Shown here: one piece after another, positions 43,575-55,000 of the stretch
Numbering within the stretch: position 1 is the stretch's first letter
Layout: each line of letters opens with the position of its first letter
Assembly (NCBI GenBank): GCA_028826165.1
Contig: JAPDFW010000114.1
Location: 670,501 to 734,500 of the forward strand
Source of the DNA: Anaeramoeba ignava
Taxonomy: Eukaryota > Metamonada > Anaeramoebidae
Length of the DNA: 64,000 nt
Reading direction: 5' to 3'
Position numbers and translations under genes: made by a program
The notes under the pieces: generated by a model
Told to the model about the DNA's origin: nothing
What the model saw: only the letters and a program-made list of their open reading frames with translations
Database searches by the model: none

Positions 43575-45965
43575 TTAAAAGAAAAATGGATTTTAAATAT
43601 CCAAATCATTTTTAAGTTCTTTTTCATCTTTTTTAGATTTATCTTTTTTAGGTTTTTTACTTTCTTTATCTTTGTTTTTATCTTTGTTTTTGTTTTTTCT
43701 TTTTTTTCTAACAATTACTAAAATCAAAATTATTCCTCCAATAACAACAACAGGAACAATTATTCCAACAATAATACCTGTTGTATTTGTTGAACTGGAA
43801 TCTTTTTGTTGAGGACTTGTTGTTTTAATTGTTATTGTTGATATAGTTCCACATTTATCATTTGAATCACATCCTGAAATATTGATTTGATATTCTTGAT
43901 TTTCTAATTCAACTTTAAATGTTTTGTTTGTTGAAGTAATTGAATAATTTCCTGAATCATTTTCTGAAATTGATTGATAACTTAAATTATAATAAAATGG
44001 ATTTTCTGAACAATTAATTGGTGAATTCCATAAACAATTAATTTCAGTAAAATTTGAAATTGAACATGTTAAATTCTCAACTTTTTCAAATTTTGTTATC
44101 ATTGTAATTTGATTTGAAATTTCTCCTTCATCTTCTCCTTCACATAAAAATGTTCTACAACTTGTCATTGAAATATTATATTCTTTTCTACATCCTAAAT
44201 TATCTAAAATAAAAGATTTTAAAGAAGAATTATTAATTGAAATGTTTTGAGATTGTTCGATTGAATCTTGATAAAAAATAAGATAATGATCAAGTTGAGG
44301 AATTTCTGAAATAATTTCTACATTTGGATAATCCCAAGAAATATTAAATGAAGAACTTGTTTGATTTGATACACTTAAATTTTGAACAGATCCTATTCTT
44401 GTTAATAAATCAAATGAATCACATGGTTCACCGCATTCAAAGATATTGAGTATCACAAGCTTTAATTTGAATTGAATAATTGTAATTTCCAAAAATATTA
44501 GAATAAATTGAAGAGTTGAATTCTTGATAAAAAACATTTTCAGATACATCTAAGTTTGGAGATTGAATAGATGTCCAACCAAATCCATAATTAATTTGAT
44601 ATTCAAAATATTCTGGAAATTCATCTTTTATTCCAATAACATTTGAAAGAAGAAAACAAAGAAGAACAATTAATCAAATTCACTTTAGAAGGAACTGCCT
44701 TATAAATGTAAGCTCTTTTTAATCCAGAATCAGTAACAACAGCAATATTATCAATATTAGAAACACTTCTTCCAAAACATGATGTAGTTTCATTTGTTAG
44801 ATTCTGTTCAAGATTCCAATATGTTTCATTAAATCTGTAAATAAATGCTTGATTATCACTATAAGCACCAATAACAGTAACATTTCCTGAAATTGAAACA
44901 GAAACTCCAAAATATTCCACTGTTGGTTGTGATACATTTTGTTCAAGATTCCAATCACTTCCATTATATCTATACCAAAAAGCTTCTTTTGAAATATAAG
45001 CACCAATAACAATAACATTTCCTGAAATTGAAATGGCACTTCCAAAATGAGAACCTGTTGTTCCTGATAAATTCTTTTCAAGATTCCAATTACTTCCATT
45101 ATATCTGTAAATAAACGCTTCATCATCACTATCAGCACCAATAACAATAACATCTTCTAAAACTGAAACAACATCTCCAAAATAAGTTGCTGGTTCTGAT
45201 AAACCTTGTCCATTATCCCAAACACTTCCATTATATCTATAAACTTTTGCAAATCCAGCAAGAGAACCACTAACAGTAACATTTCCTGATGCTGAAACAG
45301 AATATCCAAAATTTGAAGATAAAGACGAATAATTTTTTTGAGAAACCCAACTATTTCCATTATATTTGAAAATGCAAACATCTTTTTCGAAAGGAATTCC
45401 AACAATAAGAAAATTTCCTGAAACTGAAGCAGAATATCCAAAATCATAGTTTGAATCAGCTATAACTTGCTTTAAATTGAAATTCGAACCATTTTTTTCA
45501 TAAATATAAACTTTGTAAGCATAATAATCACTAAAAACATAAATATTTTCTGAAATTGAAGAACTGTATCCAAAAGTAGAAGAAGAATCATTAGAAATAA
45601 GAACATCTATTAATTCCCAATGGAAAGGTGGAGATGATAAGTAATCATTTGTTTGAGAAATGATTTGAAATATTCCAAAAATTGAAAAGAAGATCAAGAA
45701 ATAAAATATTTTTTGCATTCTTATTTTATTTAAATTAATTAAATTTTAATTAATTAAATTTTAGTTGAATTTTGACTTATTCAATTTTAAATAAAAATGT
45801 GAAAGAAAATTTTTTTGTTATTTGTTTTACTTTTGTTTTACTTTGTGTATTTGTTTTGGTTTTTGTTTTGGTTTTGTTTGGATTATTTAAATTGAGAACC
45901 AAAATAAATTTTAAAAAGAAAAAAATGAAAAGAAAAAATGATCAAAAAAGAAAAGAAAAATTTTT
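43575..45965 (-). repeat. Right arm of a 2.4-kb inverted duplication
   Basis: Reverse complement of about 17905–20310, including promoter-proximal DNA and the few bases after the stop. The two arms are about 23 kb apart and in opposite orientation. Confidence 0.85.
43593..45718 (-). pseudogene. FG-GAP / fibronectin-III membrane protein, two internal frameshifts
   Basis: This is a close paralog of the gene at 18159. It has an intact start and signal peptide (MQKIFYFLIFFSIFGIF), FG-GAP units to about 44740, FN3-like domains, a transmembrane helix (GIIVGIIVPVVVIGGIILIL) and a Lys-rich tail. The frame breaks twice in the first FN3 domain. One extra base lies in the AAAA run at 44626–44629. A second change lies near 44434–44452, where this copy reads CAATATCTTTGAATGC and the paralog has GAATATTTTGATTGT. 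Between them the native reading lies in the third frame. The second site is not a homopolymer, so real decay is somewhat more likely here, but assembly error is not excluded. Confidence 0.7.
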
Positions 45966-46051
45966 GTTTTTTTGTTTTAATAAATTTCTAAAAGAGAAAA
46001 AGAAAGAAAAAAAAAAGGAGAATTATGTTTATTATTATAATATTATTGATA

Positions 46052-47705
46052 TTAATCATCAAAAGTCCAAAATTTCCAAGTTTTTTCAGCACAAGAAACA
46101 AAAAATTGAGAATTTAAAGAAATATCAAAATCCAAAACATAAGCATCATGACCTCTAAGAGTTTTCTGTAAAGACCAATCATTTGTTGACCAAAACTTAA
46201 CAGAATTATCATAAGAACTTGTAATCAAAAAATCAGCATTTTTTTTCTCATAAAGAACATTTGAGATCAATTTAGAATGAGCAGGTAAAGTATAAATATT
46301 TTTTTTCTTTCGAATATCCCAAATTTTAACAGTATGATCATCAGAAGCTGTAGAAATTTGGAAACCTTGAGGTGAGAATTTTGCGCTCATAATTTTTTCA
46401 ACATGTCCATCAAGAACCATAACTTGATGACCAGTTCTAAGATCCCAAACAAAAGCAATTGCATCATAACCTGCAGTGCAAACTAATGATCCATCACAAT
46501 GGAAATCAATTGCATACACTTCGTGTGTGTGTCCTGGCTGCGTTAGTATCGTTTTTCCTGTCTCAATATCCCATAATTTCCAAGTTTTATCAAAACTTGT
46601 TGATCCAAGATATTTTCCTGTTGGATGAATTGCTATTTTTGATATTCTATCTGTATGACCTTTTAGTGTCATAAGTGATTCCTCTTTTGTTAGTGACCAT
46701 AGTTTTATTGTTGAATCTAAAGAAGATGTTGCAAATGCAAATGGAGCTTCTGTTTTAATTGAAGGATGATCTATTATTATTAAATATTATTAAATTAAAT
46801 ATTATTAAATATTATTATTATTAAATTGAAATATTATTATTATTATTAAATTAAATATTAATTAAATTAAATTAAATTAAATATTGTTAAGCACTTGTGG
46901 GTTCATTAGAATTTTCTTCAATCATTTCGTTAGAATCTGAATCAGAAATAGAAATAAAATAAGGATGAAATTTAACATCAGAAACTCTTTCAAGATGTTC
47001 TTCAAAAGAAAACTTCAAATTGCAATCAGGAATGCTCCAAATATTAGAAGAACCAGACCAAGAACCAGTAACAACAAAATGGTTATCAGGAGAAATAGCA
47101 CAAGAAGAAATAGGTCTTCCATCCGCAATTTGACTTGATTGACAAGTGAAATTTTTGATTTTTTTAAAAACACTCGAAATTCTTGCTTTTTCTTCAATTA
47201 ATTGATCTGCATTTTCTAATTTTGAATTCTTTTGTTTTTGGATTCTTTCTTTTGCACGAAGCAGCGAATAATATGAGCACAATAAACGCGCAGAATAAAG
47301 TTCATGGGATCCTTCTGTAAAATACATTTCTTGTTTTTCTTTTTCTTTTGAATCGTCTTTTTCTTCCTTATGGGTTATTAACTCGGGTATTTCTGCTCCG
47401 GAGTTAATAAGACTCATCAAAACATCACGCAATCTATCTCGACGATTCTCAGCATTCTCGCCAAAAAGACAGATTGGATGCTTTAGTTTTCGTAGTTGTT
47501 TTTTGACGTCTTTATCTTCAGTAGGTAGCGCTAATGTTCTTGCTTTTTTTTGCATTTCAAATTGTGCAAGTAGCGCTTCTTTTCTTTCTTGCGCTTCTTG
47601 ATCTAGTTGATCGAAAAGCGAATCATATGTAATAGGGTTTTGGTTTTCGTTTGTATTTTGAGATTGATTATTTTGATTTGATAAATTTGAAATTAAATTA
47701 TCCAT
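46052..47705 (-). CDS. PRPF4: PRPF4, U4/U6 snRNP WD40 protein
   Basis: PRPF4/Prp4 is a core protein of the U4/U6 di-snRNP in pre-mRNA splicing. Two exons, 47705–46895 and 46770–46052, give 509 residues (human about 522). The N-terminal part has the PRP4-type SFM motif (LPTEDKDVKKQLRKLKHP, then LFGENAENRRDRLRDVL). Splicing joins SNEPT to NHPSIKTEAPFAFATSS in the propeller. Seven WD40 blades follow, ending KFWTFDD. The gene being present fits the intron-rich layout of the window. The start is set at the Met that begins MDNLISNL; an upstream in-frame Met would add a Phe-rich stretch. It is divergent from the helicase gene, with 129 bp between the starts. Confidence 0.93.
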
Positions 47706-47834
47706 TTGAAAAATAAAAAAGAAAAAGAAAAGAAAAAAATGAAACATTATTTAAAAAAAAAAAATTTTTTCAATTCATTTTTTTCATTCCATTTTTTTGA
47801 TTGTTTGATTGATTAAATTTATTTTTAAAAAAAA
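47706..47834. promoter_or_regulatory. Bidirectional spacer between PRPF4 and the helicase
   Basis: A 129-bp intergenic stretch with A-runs and ATGAAACATT on the PRPF4 side, and TCATTTTTTTCATTCC plus T-runs on the helicase side. A shared promoter is inferred from the spacing. Confidence 0.45.
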
Positions 47835-50800
47835 ATGCAAGAAAAACCAAAATTAAATCAAGAACAACAACTTGCTGTTGATTCGGATATTAATAAACCT
47901 TTATTAATTGTTGCTGGTTGTGGATCAGGAAAAACAACAGTTTTAATATCAAGAATTGCAAGAATGATTTCACTTGGAATTCCAACAGAATCAATAATTG
48001 CAATCACATTTACTCAAAAAGCAGCAGAAGAACTTAAGCAAAGAGTTTCTTCTTTTATTCATTCAATCTCAATTTCTCAACTTAAAACTTATACTTTTCA
48101 TGCTTTTGGATTGTCTATTTTACGCGCTGAAGGTTCTTCTTTAAAATTACTTGGTTATCGTCCTATATTTAAGATTATCTCGAGTTTTGAACAATTTAAA
48201 ATTATTGAAAATTGTCTCAAAAAATATTATTATTACAAACATATTTTCATACAGAAAAATCAATTATTGGAAGATAAAAATCAAATTTCAAAATTTAGTT
48301 TTAGTGATGATTTTCTTGAAGAGGATTATGATATTGATGTCGATGTTGATAGTAATAGTGATAATTTTAATTATAATGATAATTTTTCTCAATCAAGTTT
48401 ATCAGACGAAAATATTCCAAAAGAAGAAGTTATTGTTTATAATCCAGACCAGAAAGAATTATATCGTTCTAAAAAAAATGAACATTTTCAACAACTATTA
48501 AATTTGGATAAAATTAAAATTCAAGAAAAAAAATCAATTCTTCAAAATGAAAATGAAAATGAAAATCAAAATGAAAATAAAAATCAAGATGAAAATAATC
48601 AAAATATGTTTAGTTTGGATGATGATGTTGATTATTATGAACTTTTAGATATTAAAAATATGAAAAAAAAGGAAAAAATTAAATGGCAAAAAATCCAAGA
48701 AGAAACCAAAAAAATTCAGAAATTCATTCTTTTATCTTATTCAAACTTTCGTAAACCGTCTCAATTTTCTGGAAAGAAAAAAATATTGTTTAAAATGTAT
48801 CAAAACTTTATTAAACTTAATGATATCATTGATTTTAACGATATGATACATCTTGCAATCAAATTACTCAAAAAATTCCCAGAAGTTCTTGAAAAATATA
48901 AAACAAAATACAAATATTTTTTAGTGGATGAATATCAAGATACAAATTTAGCTCAATTTCAACTTGTAAATCTTTTTGTTAAAGAAAGTGGTCGGTTAAC
49001 TGTTGTTGGAGATGATGATCAGTGTTTGCCAATTAACACCTTAGTTCAGACTCAAAATGAACAATTAAAAAAAATTCAAAACATCCAAATTGGAGATTAT
49101 GTTAAAACTTCTCTTGGAAAATCTCAATTAGGATTCAGTAAAGTTTCCTATTGCTCAAAAAAGTTCATCAAAAATTCAAGTTTATGTTCTATTAAAACAA
49201 AATCAGGAATTGAAATTAAATGCACAATTTCTCATCATTTACCAATAACTTGGATTAAAAACAAAAAAGAACAAAAAACTCCCAAAAATCATTTCATTTG
49301 TTTAATTAAAAATAAAAATAATTATAATTATAATTGGAATTTTCAAATTATCCAAAATTTGGGAAATTGTAATTCACAAACATTCCCTTTATTAATTGTA
49401 AATTCAAGAAAAAAAGCTGAAAAAATTGTTCAATTTTTAGAAATGAATATTTTTGATAAAATTGGTAAAAAAAAAATATCAATCAATCAATCAATCATTT
49501 TTTAATATTAATTTTGTTTTGATTATTAATTTCGAAAAAAAAAAAAAATAATCAAAATTAGATTATCAACTAATTTTAGAAAAAATTGGGAAAATTTGGG
49601 AAGAAGGATATTTAATTTCAGAAAAAAATTTAGAAAAAAAGATCCAAATCATTTCACTTTATGAAGAAAATTCACATCTTATTCAATTCAAAGAAGAAAA
49701 TGAAAGAAAAACATTACATTTCAAAAGTCTTGAAAAGGCAAGAAGGGTTGCAAAAGAATTATCTAAAATGAATAATAAAGAAATAATAGAAAAATGGAAA
49801 TTAGTTGATTCAAATGAGAATTTCCAAATGATTCCTGCTTGCAACGTTATTCCAGGAAGTTATTTAGTAGTAAACAACAAATTAGAGAAGGTTGTTGAGG
49901 TTGAATTTGAAGATTATCAAGGAGAAGTTTATGATTTAGAGGTGGAATCAACACATAATTTTATTCTTGGAAATGGAGCAATAATTGGGAATTGTATTTA
50001 TGCATTTAGAGGCGCAAATTTGGATTGTTTCCAAGTATTAAAAAACCAATTTTCTTCGACAATACAAGAGGTTAAATTGGTTGAAAATTATCGTTCAACA
50101 AAAACAATTGTTTCAATACTCAATTACTTGATAAGAAATAATAAAAATAGAATCAAGAAAACTTTGCGTACTTCAAACACATTAGGAACAAAAACAAGTC
50201 TTTTCAAATGCTCAACAGAAATTGATGAAGCAATATTTTGCGCATCCAAAATCAAAAGACTTGTTCGTGAGAAAAAAGCAAATTTTTCAGAAATTGCTGT
50301 TTTATATCGCAATAGACATATTGCAGAAACATTCAAAAAAATCTTCCACAAACAAAAAATTCCTTTCAGGGTTTTTGGAGAACAAGATTCACTTGATAAC
50401 TTAAAAGAATTCAGGTTTTTTGTGACTTATTTATTTTTTGTTGATAATCCATCTGAAAATAACTCATTCAAAACTGTATTCAAAAAATACTTCAAAAGAC
50501 TTTTCATACACGAAAAATCAGAAGAAGATCAAAAACAGCTCAAAAAAAAAATTCAGCAAATGATTCAATCAATTACAAAGTATTCACAAGTGAAAAAAAC
50601 TTCTCTTTTTGATTCAAGCGCAGATATTGTCATGTATTTGCAAAGAAAAAATTCCAAAAATATCCAAGAACAAAAAAAAGGAATTGAACTTCATCTTTTA
50701 GATCAACTCAAGAAATTATTTCAACTTAATATCAACTCTTTAATTCAGTTTGTGGAAATCATCCATCATTGTAGAAAATTAATATCTGAAAACAGAATAA

Positions 50801-51996
50801 ATGATCTTTATTCCTTAATTGCTCATCAAATTCTTAATGATGCTGAATTTACATATCAAGATGAAATGTCTCGAATTGCAATGGAAAATCTACAAGAGTT
50901 AAATTTATCAGAAATGGAACCAGCTCAATTATTTCAATTTATCAAATTCAAAAACATTCAATTTATGGAACAAAATTCTGATTCAGAACAAAAATCACAT
51001 TTGGAAATATTTCATAAATTTGTAGAACAATTTATTTTGGATCCTGCAACTTTTTTAGACTCTTGTACGGGCATTGTAACTTTATCAACAGTCCATCAAT
51101 CAAAAGGTCTTGAGTGGCCTGTAGTTTTTCTTGTTAGATTGAATGAAAAAGAATTTCCTGTTTATAAAATAGATCAGGAAAAAGGTCAAGAAATCACTGA
51201 AGAAACAATTGAAAAACTGGAAGAAGAAGAAAGAAGATTATTTTATGTTGCATTGAGTCGTGCTAAAAATTATCTTTTTATAAGTTATATCCAAAATTCT
51301 CTTAAACCTTCTAGTTTATTAAATAGTTTACCTGAACATTTGATTAATGTCCAAGATTGGGAATTGGAAAAAAAATCAATTGAAGTTCAAAATGAGAAAG
51401 AATCACAGAAAAAATGTTTGAGATCAAAAACACAACCTTCTTTACTTAATTATTTTTCAAAAAAGCCAAAATCTCATGAAAATTCAAATGAAAATTCAAA
51501 TGAAAAAAAAAGAAAAAATGAAGAAGAAGTTGATTCAAGTTTGATTTATAATCCAATTATCCAATTTCAAGCAAATGAAAATGAAAATGAAAATGAAATT
51601 GAAAATGAATTTAAAATTGAAAATGAAAATGAATTTAAAATTGAAAATGAATTTAAAAATCAAAATGAAAATCATTCAACTAAAATTCAAAAAGCTATTT
51701 CTTTTGATCAATCATCAATTAAACAAAGAAGAAAAAATAAAACTTCTTTAAGAGATTCAATCCAAAAAGTTCAATCAAAATTTCATTTCGATTATTCTTT
51801 TGAAAACGAACCAATTCCTAAAAAACAAAAAGAAAAACAAAAGAAAAGTAAATTGAAAAAAAGTCAATCAAATGAAAAAGTTGAAATTACTTGTTTTAAA
51901 AAAGCAAGTGATATTTTTCAAAATGAAAATTTAAATCAAAATTTAAATCAAACTTCTATTCTTCAATTTATGTCAAAAGAAAAGAAAATTCTTTGA
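47835..51996 (+). CDS. SRS2/UvrD-like superfamily 1A DNA helicase interrupted by an intein
   Basis: This is a predicted 3'–5' DNA helicase. Exons 47835–49464 and 49562–51996 give a 1,354-residue precursor. Excision of the 291-residue intein would leave 1,063 residues. Motifs: Q motif LNQEQQLAV, Walker A AGCGSGKTT (residues about 27–35), ITFTQKAAEELK, TYTFHAFG, Walker B DEYQDTN (about 365–371), GDDDQ immediately before the intein and CIYAFRGA after it (motif III), VENYRST, TLSTVHQSKGLEWPVV (motif V) and EEERRLFYVALSRAK (motif VI). The acidic linker near residues 155–240 and the C-terminal tail are low complexity. Two PIP-like boxes in the tail suggest PCNA binding, as in Srs2. Bacterial-type UvrD acquired by transfer is the alternative. 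Confidence 0.93.
49023..49992 (+). mobile_element. Intein in helicase motif III (291 residues)
   Basis: The insertion separates GDDDQ from CIYAFRGA. It starts with Cys1 (CLPINTLVQT) and a following IGDYV as in splicing block N1/A. Block B contains the TxxH motif (KCTISHHLPIT, Thr68, His71). Block F is EVYDLEVESTHNFIL, and block G ends GAIIGN before the +1 Cys. The essential Cys1, block-B Thr/His, terminal Asn and +1 Cys are present. The penultimate residue is Gly, not the usual His. The 190-residue middle (about 77–268) shows no LAGLIDADG motif that I can see. A spliceosomal intron splits codon 148. Confidence 0.9.
49465..49561 (+). other. Spliceosomal intron inside the intein
   Basis: A 97-nt intron beginning GTAAAAAAAAAATATC and ending TCAAAATTAG, inserted after the first base of codon 148 of the intein. 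Without its removal the frame stops at 49503. With it, the frame continues without error to the end of the helicase. Confidence 0.85.
51433..51456 (+). other. PIP box 1 in the helicase tail
   Basis: QPSLLNYF fits the PCNA-interacting consensus Gln-x-x-(Ile/Leu/Met)-x-x-aromatic-aromatic, and it is followed by basic residues SKKPK. Confidence 0.65.
51949..51972 (+). other. PIP-like box 2 at the helicase C-terminus
   Basis: QTSILQFM fits the PIP pattern with Met in the last aromatic position and is followed by SKEKK within eight residues of the stop. C-terminal PIP boxes are typical of PCNA clients. Confidence 0.5.
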
Positions 51997-52063
51997 AATA
52001 AAAATTAGAATTTAATTTTATTTAATTTTTTAATTTTGAAAAGAAAAGAAATTATTTTGATAA

Positions 52064-55000
52064 TCAATTAATAATTTCACTTTTTGATTTTTCACTTTTA
52101 TCTTCATCAATTTGTTGATTCCATTTTTTAATAACTTCTATTAATCTATAAGAATCTGAACTTAAAGAATTTGATAATAAAGCAGCAGCAAGATTAAAAT
52201 TTTGATTTGAAACAAAAATTTCAAATTGTTTCTTTTTATCAAAAAGAGATGATCCAAAAATAACATTTTCAAATCTTGAATCAAAACGAAGTTTTTCTAA
52301 TAAATTTTTAATTTTGAAATCATTTTTTAATTGACAATAAAATAAAAGTAAATTTTTATAGTATTTATAATCAATTTTTGCAGCTTCAATGATAGAATCT
52401 TCTGCAATATCATAAATTTTTTGTTGAATAGCAGAATTAGCAATTTTTAAATAAAGAGAGCAAATAGATTGTTCTTTTTATAAATATTTTTTTTTTTTAA
52501 TTTTGGATTTTTTATAAAAATATTTTTTTTTTAATTTTGGATTTTTTATAAAAATATTTTTTTGAATTTTGGAATAAATAAATACTTTGTTCTTCTGTTT
52601 GATTAAAAAATCCATCTCTTATTTGAAATATAACACTTTTTTGATTTGCTTGAACAATTGAAAATGCTTGTTTAAGTAAATAATTTCGAATACAAATTTG
52701 AATTTTTAAATCATCTGAAACACCTGATAAACTTAAAGCCTCTTTAACAAATCCTCTTGATTCTAAAGATATTGCTAAATTATCATGGATTGTTGTAGTT
52801 ATCCATTTTGTCCTTTTGAATTTTTCATTTAAATTTTTTTGAATTGAATTTTTTTGAATTGAATTTTTTTGAATTAAATTTTTCATTTAAATTTTTTTGA
52901 ATTAAATTTTTTTATACCATTTCATTGCTTCTTCAATTTGTTTTGCTTGAATTAATAATTTAAATTTTAGTAATGGATGATCCAATTTAATTAAATGAAT
53001 TTTTTGATTTGGATCCATGAGAAGTAATTTATCATTATAAACCATTATAAAATAAAGAGCACCAATTGGTCTTTGAACAATAGGAATTGATTGTTTAGAT
53101 TTAAAATCATAAGTTTTATTTTTTTTAGATTTTGCTTGAGAAGTAAAATTTGATGAAGCAATTTTAATAAATTCAGAATCTTTTTCATGAGGAAAAACTA
53201 ATAATATAAAAAATATATTTAATATAAAATATTTAATATAAATATAAATATAAAATATTTAATATCTTTTTTTTTGTAAATTCTAAATTGTACCACAAAA
53301 AATATCCATTTCTGTTGTTACAAATAATGAAAGATTAAACCAAAGATGTGATTGAATAGAAAAAGGTAATTGAGTAACAAGCTTAAAATTATTTCTGATA
53401 TCAAATAAATATGTATAATTAGGATAAGACATTAAACAAAATTTTTGAGTTGGATCAAAACTTAAATTTTTAGGAGGAGGAAATAAATCACCAAATATTT
53501 GTTGACTTTTCCAAGAATAAAAATGAAATCTTCTTGTTTTAAGCAATTTAGAATTGTCTTGATTTGGATCATTTTGTGGATTTGAAGAATCGGGATTTTT
53601 AACGGTTTCTTCATAATTTAATTTAGCATTCCTAAATTCACCTGTAATTGCATCTCTCCCTTTTCCTTTTCCCTTTCCTTTTCCCTTTCCTTTTCCTGTT
53701 TGATTTTGACTCTGTCCTTTATCTGTTAAAGTTTCGTCTTCGTATTCATATTCAACACCAAGTAAAAATCCTTCGAAAATTCTTTTGACAGGAAATTGAG
53801 TAAGCATTGGTCTTTTAGTAATATTTCCATCACTTGAAATTTCTCGTATTTCGAACTCAGATGGTTCGAAAAAAACCTTTTCAATCATTTGCGGTTTTTT
53901 GCGTCTTTTTGAAGTTTGTGATTCATCCACAACTTGGATTATTTTTTGAACTGGCGGATAAAGTAAAGCAAAACAATCCGATTTTGAATTTGATTCCCAA
54001 ATTAATTGGATACATTTTCCTTGGTCGATTATTTTTGAATTTGAAGGGTCTTGCGCAGAAATGATCTCGTATCTTTTTTCAGGAACATAGAATATTGATA
54101 AATATTTTTGTGTCCCACTTAATTTAAGTTCAACTTTTTCGCAAGGAGAAGAGAAGGTGTAAATGGATTGTTTTTCATATTTTGTTTTTGTATTTGAAGT
54201 TTTTGAGATTGATCTGATGTTGAGTCTTTCAATAGAAGAGAAATTTGCGAATAAAATAAAGTTTTGTTGATTTTGATTTTGAATTCTAATTTGTTTTTGA
54301 TTTTCATTTTCATTTTCATTTTCATTTTGATTTTGATTTTCATTTCGTTTTTGAATATTCTGCTCATTTTTTCCAGTTGAAAAAACAACCAACCGATTTT
54401 CTAAATCGTCAAAATTCCCATCAATTGATAATAAAGCAATTCCAGATGAAGTATTAACAATCAATAAATTGGGAACCAATGGATGGAACTTAAAATTCGT
54501 GATTTTCAGTTGCTTTGAAGCGATTCTTTCGAATGTTGGCTCAGGAATCACATTTTCAAGAAGGTAGTGTTGAATATCCAAAAAAGGATCAATAACTAAA
54601 CTGTTATTTGAAAGAGTTGTAATTTTGAAAAAAACGCCTTTGTCATCATTTGCAATAACTGTTCCGAGATTGTTATTTAAAAAAAAGCAGTTCTGCAAAT
54701 GGGTTTTTGTCTTTGCGCTGACAATCTTGCGCAAAACCATCCCGGTCGACAAATACCAAAGTGTGATTGTCTTATCTTGAGTAATTGTGATGACACGGGA
54801 AGTATTTGGATCGAAATTGATTTCCTGATAAATATCCTTTTTTTTGCCCGAAAAATCCAAGACGGAACTGATAGAATTAAGAGACCAAATTGAGGCAGTT
54901 CCGTCAATTGAACCAACAATTAAATAAATAAAATCCAAAGCGATATTTTTGAAGTTCCGATATTTAGCATTTTGAGCTCTAAGAATAATCTCTTGTGGAT

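Noticed and set aside
47835-49505. The helicase as two separate genes (a truncated N-terminal part and a C-terminal part)
   Set aside because: A 97-nt GT–AG intron joins them in phase. Intein blocks A/B lie in the first part and F/G in the second, so they form one unit.
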